Translations under genes and position numbers: made by a program
In this document: positions 6,301 to 11,005 of the stretch, one piece after another
Layout of the letters: the number at the start of each line of letters is the position of its first letter
Numbering within the stretch: position 1 is the first letter of the stretch
Source: UBA6776 sp964636785
Lineage (GTDB): Bacteria; Bdellovibrionota; Bdellovibrionia; Bdellovibrionales; UBA1609
Assembly: GCA_964636785.1 (NCBI GenBank)
Contig: CAZWVK010000086.1
Coordinates: forward strand, 1-11,005
Direction of reading: 5' to 3'
DNA length: 11,005 nt
The notes under the pieces: generated by a model
Told to the model about the DNA's origin: nothing
Databases searched by the model: none
The model's input: only the letters and a program-made list of their open reading frames with translations

Positions 6301-7672
6301 AATACTAACACTCATTCTAAGTACTATTTGTATTGAGACATTCGCTCAACCTGTAAAGTATGATCAATGTGATATTCAGATCAAACATACACAGAACTCA
6401 AATGGTGTTTTATTCAGCGAAGACTGTAAAACAGTTTATGTTCTTCCTCCTTCCGTCGGACGTTTAAGTCTCTCTGGATTTCAGCCCACAGGATTCTTAA
6501 GTGATAGCTGCAAAGGGCTTCAAACCGTTGAAATCACTCAAAATGAACTTTTAAATGTATCACAGATCACGGCGCGACGGATCCGTTCACATTCCGAAGA
6601 ATTAGAAAAAATTGAACAAAACCTCAGAGATGGTTTGCTTCCAAGAGGAACTTCTGTCGCTGATGCTGAAGATCGACTTATGGAGTTGATTGAAAGGATC
6701 TCAACACTTCGCCACAAGCAGATGGAGTGGACGAATCAATATCGTGAAATGAAATCTCATTATGCCCAAAGTGAGGGTGGCCGATCTCGATTTCTTCTTG
6801 AAACCAATTATGAAAAATTGATTCAGGACTTCCGTGAGCTGAATCCAGAGGTTCAATTTGCAAAGCTTCCTTTGGATCAAAGCTTTATCTCCGTGGTCGA
6901 CCAGCCTGGAGATGATTTGGAAATGATCAAAGTTCAAATGCCGGCTGTTTTAAGCCTACAAATTCCAGGACTTTCGCAAATGCCTCTCAATAGCGAACTT
7001 CAAGTCATCGATGTTTCAAAAGCTGATATTTTTGGAGATGCAATCAGCGGAGAGCTTCGTTTGTCCCACCTTGGCGCGTGTCCCATGCTTTCAGCAGGAA
7101 AAAACACAGACCTCTCAAATCTTTCGCAGTACTTGGCGGCGAACTCGACCTATCAATATCAGGTTCAGGTTGAAAGAAATCATTCAATCACTTTTAATTT
7201 AAAAGAACTCATTCATCAGATTCATAAACAAACAAGCAAAAGCGGATTCTTCACACGTAAAACCCTGAATAGCCTGGTTGACAACAGGTCTACGAACTCC
7301 TGGATTGAATTTCATGTGAGTTCAAATGACCAAAGGTTTCAATATAGTGATGAATACATCCAGGATGTAAAAAAAGAGTTCATTAGTCGCGCTCTTGCTC
7401 AGGTTATGGCCATTCAAACCGGGAATCCCATGGCTCATCTTTCCCTCATCGATGCACGAGGAAAATCGGGTGCCGATGTGATTGGCGAAGAGCTCGGAAA
7501 ATGCTTTCACCTTTACTGTCAAATTGGAGCGTCAGGTTTTCGCATTCTTTCCAGCATCTTTTCCGGATCCGAGGCGGTTGGCCAGCTTTCTAAACGGTTC
7601 CAGGGAAGAGTTACCGAAACAGTCAGAGAAAAAAGAATGGTTACGCAAATCGGGACTGTTACGTTTCTCTAA
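6287..7672 (+). CDS. Operon gene D: exported six-cysteine coiled-coil protein, paralog of gene A
   Basis: No named family. This is 461 residues. Seen: a signal peptide of about 20 residues (ends ETFA), the motif GVLFSEDCKTVYVLP (40-54) that mirrors gene A, a CKGL motif at 75, a charged coiled-coil-like stretch about 85-160, then GDAISGELRLSHLGAC (250-265), a TY motif near 288, KSGFFT near 318 and a C-terminal cysteine pair. Mature cysteines are C28, C47, C75, C265, C406 and C411, nearly the same positions as in gene A up to the fourth. The last pair is only 4 residues apart here and 18 apart in A, and the tails after it do not match. This suggests an old duplication with a diverged end, or two subunits of one assembly. 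It overlaps gene C by 14 bp. Confidence 0.86.
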   Translation: MKIFKILTLILSTICIETFAQPVKYDQCDIQIKHTQNSNGVLFSEDCKTVYVLPPSVGRLSLSGFQPTGFLSDSCKGLQTVEITQNELLNVSQITARRIRSHSEELEKIEQNLRDGLLPRGTSVADAEDRLMELIERISTLRHKQMEWTNQYREMKSHYAQSEGGRSRFLLETNYEKLIQDFRELNPEVQFAKLPLDQSFISVVDQPGDDLEMIKVQMPAVLSLQIPGLSQMPLNSELQVIDVSKADIFGDAISGELRLSHLGACPMLSAGKNTDLSNLSQYLAANSTYQYQVQVERNHSITFNLKELIHQIHKQTSKSGFFTRKTLNSLVDNRSTNSWIEFHVSSNDQRFQYSDEYIQDVKKEFISRALAQVMAIQTGNPMAHLSLIDARGKSGADVIGEELGKCFHLYCQIGASGFRILSSIFSGSEAVGQLSKRFQGRVTETVREKRMVTQIGTVTFL

Positions 7673-7695
7673 CCTACGTTTTTATAACCTACGTT
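7661..7695 (+). repeat. Imperfect 15-bp tandem repeat across the gene D stop codon
   Basis: Bases 7661-7675 (ACGTTTCTCTAACCT) and 7676-7690 (ACGTTTTTATAACCT) agree at 13 of 15 positions, and a third partial unit (ACGTT, 7691-7695) follows. The unit is five codons long, so the TAA stop at 7670-7672 recurs in frame at 7685-7687. It fills much of the 45-bp gap before gene E. Confidence 0.6.
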
Positions 7696-7717
7696 CAAAC
7701 AAATAGGTGAAAAAGTG

Positions 7718-8215
7718 ATGCAATTTCTTCTGCTTTTATTATTCTCAACTCTTTCTTATGGCACTTCAGTCGAGGTGGTGGATTACTCATTCACCACCCC
7801 AAGTTCTGCTCCCTCTTGTCGTCTCTTACTTCATCGCAAGAAGGAGCGCGAAAAAGTCCTTCGCGAGTTTGGGAATATTGAAGGCGATGCACATCTTTCG
7901 AACACTCTTCTTATGAACAAGTATTTTTATGAAATCCACCACTGGGTCGATGAAAGTGTTGAGGTCTATCTTCAGGTGAGATTGAAGCCAGCCCTTTTAG
8001 AGCAAATCAAAATCTTAGGGCATGGGAATTTTATTTTCAAAATCCACGGACGAGGTATTACTTGGCACTCGCGCCTCGATCAGCTTCCAAGTGGAATGAG
8101 GATTTACTTTCATCCCGATCAAAACTTGGTCGATATTACCTACCCTATCTATTTAAGTGAACTCTGTTTTGGGGAGCCCTCGCCCCCAGAACTAGAGTTA
8201 ATGCGCGCGCACTGA
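7718..8215 (+). CDS. Operon gene E: small exported protein of unknown function
   Basis: This is 165 residues with a very hydrophobic signal peptide (MQFLLLLLFSTLSYG) and a mature part rich in strand-like segments (VEVVDYSF, VEVYLQVRL, NFIFKIHG, VDITYPIYL). It has two cysteines (PSC, ELC) that could pair. No family recognised. ATG 7718 is preferred over GTG 7715 because AGGTGA (7705-7710) lies 7 nt before it. It follows gene D by 45 bp on the same strand with no terminator visible between, so it probably belongs to the same sigma-54 operon. Its last 18 bases overlap the convergent DUF2934 gene. Confidence 0.8.
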   Translation: MQFLLLLLFSTLSYGTSVEVVDYSFTTPSSAPSCRLLLHRKKEREKVLREFGNIEGDAHLSNTLLMNKYFYEIHHWVDESVEVYLQVRLKPALLEQIKILGHGNFIFKIHGRGITWHSRLDQLPSGMRIYFHPDQNLVDITYPIYLSELCFGEPSPPELELMRAH

Positions 8216-8548
8216 AGATCCCTCCTGAGAAGTATTTCCCATCAGATCAGAAATCTGCTTTTCGGCTTGAAACCAATATTCCTGCTCTTTTCCCGGCTTA
8301 AAGCCATCTTTTTCAGCAATATGGTAAGCGGCGTACTGAATCATTCGCTCCCGATCCTCTTTTGTCATCTCAAGGGCTGCATTGGGAAGTTTCTGGGAGG
8401 ACGTGGACTTCGAGGGTCTTGATCTTTTAAGAGCTGGAGATTTGGATTTTGCCGCATTTGATTTACTAGACGGGGTATAAAGCGTGCACGAACACAGGAG
8501 CTTCTTAAACGTTGGAAGAGCGGCGAAATCAAGCTCTGGCTGACTCAT
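8198..8548 (-). CDS. DUF2934 domain protein, N-terminus antisense to a treY remnant
   Basis: This is 116 residues. Residues about 61-105 (from MTKEDRERMIQYAAYHIAEK through EYWFQAEKQI) match the pattern of DUF2934: a short helical domain with R-R/aa-A-Y, a Gly-rich turn and E-x-W-x-x-AE. It has no known activity. DUF2934 genes are, to my recollection, often found beside glycogen/trehalose genes, which fits the treY fragment here. A Lys/Ser/Pro-rich linker spans 27-55. The first ~29 codons are exactly the antisense of the treY remnant, so this N-terminus is probably new rather than inherited. No good ribosome site precedes ATG 8548, and the true start may be M61 (8368). The 3' end overlaps gene E by 18 bp. 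It may be expressed or already broken. Confidence 0.65.
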   Translation of the reverse strand: MSQPELDFAALPTFKKLLCSCTLYTPSSKSNAAKSKSPALKRSRPSKSTSSQKLPNAALEMTKEDRERMIQYAAYHIAEKDGFKPGKEQEYWFQAEKQISDLMGNTSQEGSSVRAH

Positions 8549-8893
8549 AAGCTATTGAGTCTTCGTAAACAGAAGATCCAAACCATCATAGAAGGCGATT
8601 ACATTCCACTTGAAATCAATGGGCCGTGCAGAAGACATTTTCTAGGATTCCTCAGACAAAGCGGCCGTGAAGCCATTCTTGTTATCACTCCCCGATTTCT
8701 TGCTTCCAAAACATCGTCCGGAAGATCACTGGGAATGGATCCCGATTTCACTGACGCCCAAATCCAAATTCCCGATGAGCTATCCGGTGTGTGGAGAAAT
8801 ATTCTCACCGATAAAGATATGGAATTTGAATCCACCTTATCGATCAAAGATCTGCTGGGCGAGTTCCCAATTGGAGTTTTTGTTTACAACTAG
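8462..8893 (+). pseudogene. treY: C-terminal remnant of maltooligosyltrehalose synthase
   Basis: TreY turns the reducing end of maltodextrin into a trehalosyl unit. The intact enzyme is roughly 700 or more residues; only the last ~143 codons are here. Seen, in family order: RRGIKRA (counterpart of the DNRRPVD region), ELLKRWKSGEIKLWLTHKLLSLRKQK, GDYIPLEINGP, a strand pair (AILVITPRFLAS), IQIPDELSGVWRNILT and the end LLGEFPIGVFV. Similarity starts right after a TGA at 8459-8461, and the bases before it are antisense to the DUF2934 gene and not TreY-like, so the catalytic barrel is gone. The fragment has no internal stop, suggesting recent loss. A TTG at 8555 could start a 112-residue piece, but I see no ribosome site and expect no function. 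Its TAG overlaps the convergent stop at 8890. Confidence 0.82.
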
Positions 8894-9756
8894 CCATGAG
8901 GGCTAAGCCCAAGAAGATGACGATTGCAGGTGGGGCTCTCAGCCATCTGTCTAAAAATTTTTCTCAACTCTTTTCGATTTTTCGGTTCTAAAGGGATAAG
9001 CCACGAGCGATTCAATCTCGGATGCTTATACCGTGGCATCTTAGGGGCCTTGCGGTTTAAGTACTTATAGGACTTCAAGTCCTCTTCATATTCGAAATCC
9101 CTAAATTTCCAGGACAGATATCTGGAGTAATCTTTAAATGCGTTATCACTCAAATCACGTGCAATCGATTGAGAGATTTTAAAGGAATGAAATCGGCTAA
9201 ACAGCGACGAGGTTTTATTGATTCGAACCTGGGTTAGGACTCTCTTCTTCGATATGGTTGGCCCCATAATTCCAAGAAAGTGCACTTCTCGCTCAATCCA
9301 ATCCATTTCATAGGCGTGATCTATTAATTCAATAAAGCGTGCCGCCGTTTGCCCACTTGAAATATAATCGATCGCAAGAATCCTTTTTGCCGAAGATGGG
9401 CTTGGAAAGTAGTTTTTAATATGCGTCTCAAGGACCGAATCATACCAGCGAGGTTCGAAACCGCTTTCCCAAAGCCCGCTCAGAGATCTCGCTCTCAGAC
9501 CCGAAAGCGGAAACTCCTGGACTTTGGCATCTTGTGAACGAACAGCTAATTGCTCCTCCAATGCGATCTGTACGGCAGCTCCACTGCGCCCAATGAAGAG
9601 ATAATCAAATTTATCTGGAGGAAATTCAGCGAGCACAGATTCGGCCAACTCAAACTGCGGCTCCAGCTGATCTTGCAGTGGAAAAGCGTAAATAGGAGAG
9701 CCAAAAAGGGTCACCAGGAAGGCCAAAAGAAGTGCTGAAATCATATTCGACGCCAT
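8890..9756 (-). CDS. Exported protein with a phosphoribosyltransferase-like motif
   Basis: This is 288 residues. Seen: a signal peptide (h-region LLLAFLVTLFG, cleavage near residue 24, IYA); YLFIGRSGAAVQIA (52-65), like the first loop of type I phosphoribosyltransferases; and RILAIDYISSGQTAARFIEL (125-144), which resembles the PRPP-binding loop (usual form hydrophobics-DD/ED-x-x-S/T-G-G-T). Here the second acidic residue is Tyr (D130-Y131) and the second Gly is Gln (SSGQT). The C-terminal ~90 residues are basic and rich in Tyr/Arg (for example YLSWKFRDFEYEED). PRPP is cytoplasmic, so an exported member probably does not do classic transfer; the fold may serve another sugar-phosphate or a structural role. 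ATG 9756 has AAGG 7 nt upstream; ATG 9744 is an alternative. Its stop overlaps that of the treY remnant. Confidence 0.75.
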   Translation of the reverse strand: MASNMISALLLAFLVTLFGSPIYAFPLQDQLEPQFELAESVLAEFPPDKFDYLFIGRSGAAVQIALEEQLAVRSQDAKVQEFPLSGLRARSLSGLWESGFEPRWYDSVLETHIKNYFPSPSSAKRILAIDYISSGQTAARFIELIDHAYEMDWIEREVHFLGIMGPTISKKRVLTQVRINKTSSLFSRFHSFKISQSIARDLSDNAFKDYSRYLSWKFRDFEYEEDLKSYKYLNRKAPKMPRYKHPRLNRSWLIPLEPKNRKELRKIFRQMAESPTCNRHLLGLSPHG

Positions 9757-9913
9757 CTCAGAGCCTTACTAAGCAAGATCATGGCCAGGTTGAAATTATT
9801 TTACGAAATTCAAATTGGGCCCTTGGTTTTACATAGAAATAAGAAAAGTTGTTCTATCGACTTATAACTAGCACTTAGATCTTCTATAAGGTAAACAGAG
9901 TCTCTTTAGGAGT
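9757..9913. other. Divergent intergenic region
   Basis: This 157-bp AT-rich gap separates the exported PRTase-like gene (-) from the histidine kinase (+), so it must hold both promoters. TAAAAT around 9796-9801 (read on the minus strand) and TATAAG near 9885 (plus) resemble -10 boxes, but neither has a convincing -35. I see no sigma-54 site, hairpin terminator or RNA gene here. Confidence 0.4.
9908..9912 (+). promoter_or_regulatory. Ribosome binding site with ambiguous start for the histidine kinase
   Basis: AGGAG lies only 1 nt before ATG 9914, too close for normal initiation, but 7 nt before the in-frame TTG 9920. The true start may be TTG 9920, shortening the protein by two residues. Confidence 0.5.
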
Positions 9914-11005
9914 ATGAACTTGTACCGCTTGTGGAAAAACCTCTCAATCTCAAAAAAGCTCTATACGATTCTAGGTTTGGTTGCACTCTCTGTTACTTTA
10001 GAGGTCGTGACATTGCGGTATGCTTTCCGCACGTTGTCGGCTATGAGAACCTTTGTGGCGATGGGAGCACACTGGAATGATTCGCAAAAAAACATGGTGA
10101 TTAATCTCTATGAATTTGCGATGTCTGGCGAAGAAGTACATTATCAAACTTTCCAAGAAAATTTAAAAATTTCTAAAGCCTACAAAAAAGCCCGCCTTGC
10201 GATGGAGGCTTGTAAGGATATTGACACGTGCGAGGAGAAGAAACAGGCCATTGAAGGATTTAGAGAAGGCCAAATTCCTCACGACGATATCCCTAATTTT
10301 ATTCGAACAATGAGGCATTTAAGAGGTTTTCCATATATGGAAAGCTCGGCCAATCTTTACCGCGAGACAGACATGATCATGGATTCTTTTATTTCCATTG
10401 GTGAGCGGCTCAAAGAGGAGATGACCGGAGCAAGACGTTCTCAGGTCATCGATGGGATTCTAGTAGATCTAGATAAGGTCAATCATCAGGCCAGCCGTCT
10501 TCAAGGAGATCTCTCCGATCGCGTGGCAAGGGGTTCAAGAGTTCTTGAAACAGTACTTATTTCACTGATGGTTTTTTTACTTTTAGTAGTCGGAATATTG
10601 GCAGCGGCTATGATCTATGGACTTGTTCGCTATTTCAATTCAACGATCCAGAATGTGAAAGATGTCGCTGAAAAAGTCGGCTCTGGCGATTTCACCCAGC
10701 GAAATGAGGTTCGATCCAAAGACAGTCTTGGCAAAATGGCCGAAGAATTAAACTCGATGATTGAACACCTTCAGTCCAGCCTCGGAAAACAGGCGAAGGC
10801 GGAAAGTGCCAGCCAAATCAAGAGTCTATTTCTCGCGAATATGAGCCATGAAGTTCGCACTCCACTTGGAGTGATTATAGGACTGGTTGAGATTCTAAAG
10901 GATCCGGAACTCAGCGCTGAACAGCGTAGAAAATATCTTACGACTATAGAGCAGACTGGAAAAAACCTTCAGCAGATTATTAATGATATTTTAGACATTT
11001 CAAAA
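9914..11005 (+). CDS. Sensor histidine kinase, 3' end beyond the window
   Basis: This is the first 364 residues of a membrane sensor kinase. Seen in order: a cytoplasmic leader, TM1 about 17-36, a helical sensor region outside the membrane (37-211) with a close cysteine pair C100/C106, TM2 about 212-236, a HAMP linker (about 237-290, with GSGDFTQR and DSLGKMAEELNSMI), a short coil, and the HisKA dimerisation domain with the phosphate-accepting H312 in FLANMSHEVRTPLG. The ATP-binding domain and any receiver domain lie past the edge. The form of the phospho-site is common in hybrid kinases, but hybrid status cannot be judged. The sensor contains IPHDDIPNFIRTMRHLRGFP, which resembles a sensor module I have seen in other kinases but cannot name. 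The signal is unknown. No partner regulator is visible. Confidence 0.93.
   Translation, partial: MNLYRLWKNLSISKKLYTILGLVALSVTLEVVTLRYAFRTLSAMRTFVAMGAHWNDSQKNMVINLYEFAMSGEEVHYQTFQENLKISKAYKKARLAMEACKDIDTCEEKKQAIEGFREGQIPHDDIPNFIRTMRHLRGFPYMESSANLYRETDMIMDSFISIGERLKEEMTGARRSQVIDGILVDLDKVNHQASRLQGDLSDRVARGSRVLETVLISLMVFLLLVVGILAAAMIYGLVRYFNSTIQNVKDVAEKVGSGDFTQRNEVRSKDSLGKMAEELNSMIEHLQSSLGKQAKAESASQIKSLFLANMSHEVRTPLGVIIGLVEILKDPELSAEQRRKYLTTIEQTGKNLQQIINDILDISK

Noticed and set aside
7011..7706. Alternative frames inside the second half of gene D
   Set aside because: The gene D frame keeps the cysteine and motif pattern shared with gene A; the others have no support.
8599..8847. Minus-strand open frame inside the treY remnant
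   Set aside because: It is antisense to recognisable TreY sequence and shows no domain or ribosome site of its own.
9840..9892. A sigma-70 promoter for the histidine kinase using TATAAC or TATAAG as -10
   Set aside because: No -35 at suitable spacing was found for either; noted only within the intergenic entry.

Overview
The window reads as ordinary bacterial chromosome, tightly packed and of moderate GC. It carries a TerC-type membrane protein, a GTP-dependent PEP carboxykinase, a HAMP-type sensor histidine kinase and many small exported proteins of unknown function. That mix, with several Sec signal peptides, a lipoprotein and a clear sigma-54 promoter, fits a Gram-negative proteobacterium, perhaps a Bdellovibrio-like lineage. 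The lineage guess is inference from style, not from a marker gene.

Layout. (1) 87-788 (+) is a TerC-family membrane protein. It meets the pckG gene (785-2566, -) tail to tail. The two stop codons overlap and both sit inside one hairpin that looks like a bidirectional terminator. (2) 2679-3233 (-) is a small exported protein of unknown function that could be read through into pckG. (3) 3399-8215 (+) is a five-gene run of exported proteins (called A to E here). A-B and B-C overlap as ATGA, C-D overlap by 14 bp, and a short gap precedes E. A textbook sigma-54 promoter (TGGCAC-N5-TTGC) lies just before A, with inverted repeats about 110 bp upstream of the predicted start site. A and D are diverged paralogs with six matching cysteines; C is a lipoprotein. 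(4) 8198-8893 is a scar: the last ~140 codons of treY (maltooligosyltrehalose synthase) remain on the plus strand. A DUF2934 protein on the minus strand takes its first ~29 codons from the antisense of that remnant. (5) 8890-9756 (-) is an exported protein with a phosphoribosyltransferase-like motif. (6) 9914 to the window end (+) is a sensor histidine kinase cut off by the window edge.

How it fits together. The metabolic and transport genes on the left are conventional. The most novel part is the sigma-54-driven cassette A-E. Every product is predicted to leave the cytoplasm and none matches a family I can name, so it may encode an uncharacterised envelope or secreted assembly made on demand by an enhancer-binding regulator outside the window. 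The treY remnant beside DUF2934 looks like a decayed glycogen/trehalose locus. No tRNA, rRNA, CRISPR array, insertion sequence or origin is visible. No gene-free stretch exceeds 300 bp; the two longest (3234-3398 and 9757-9913) are described below.
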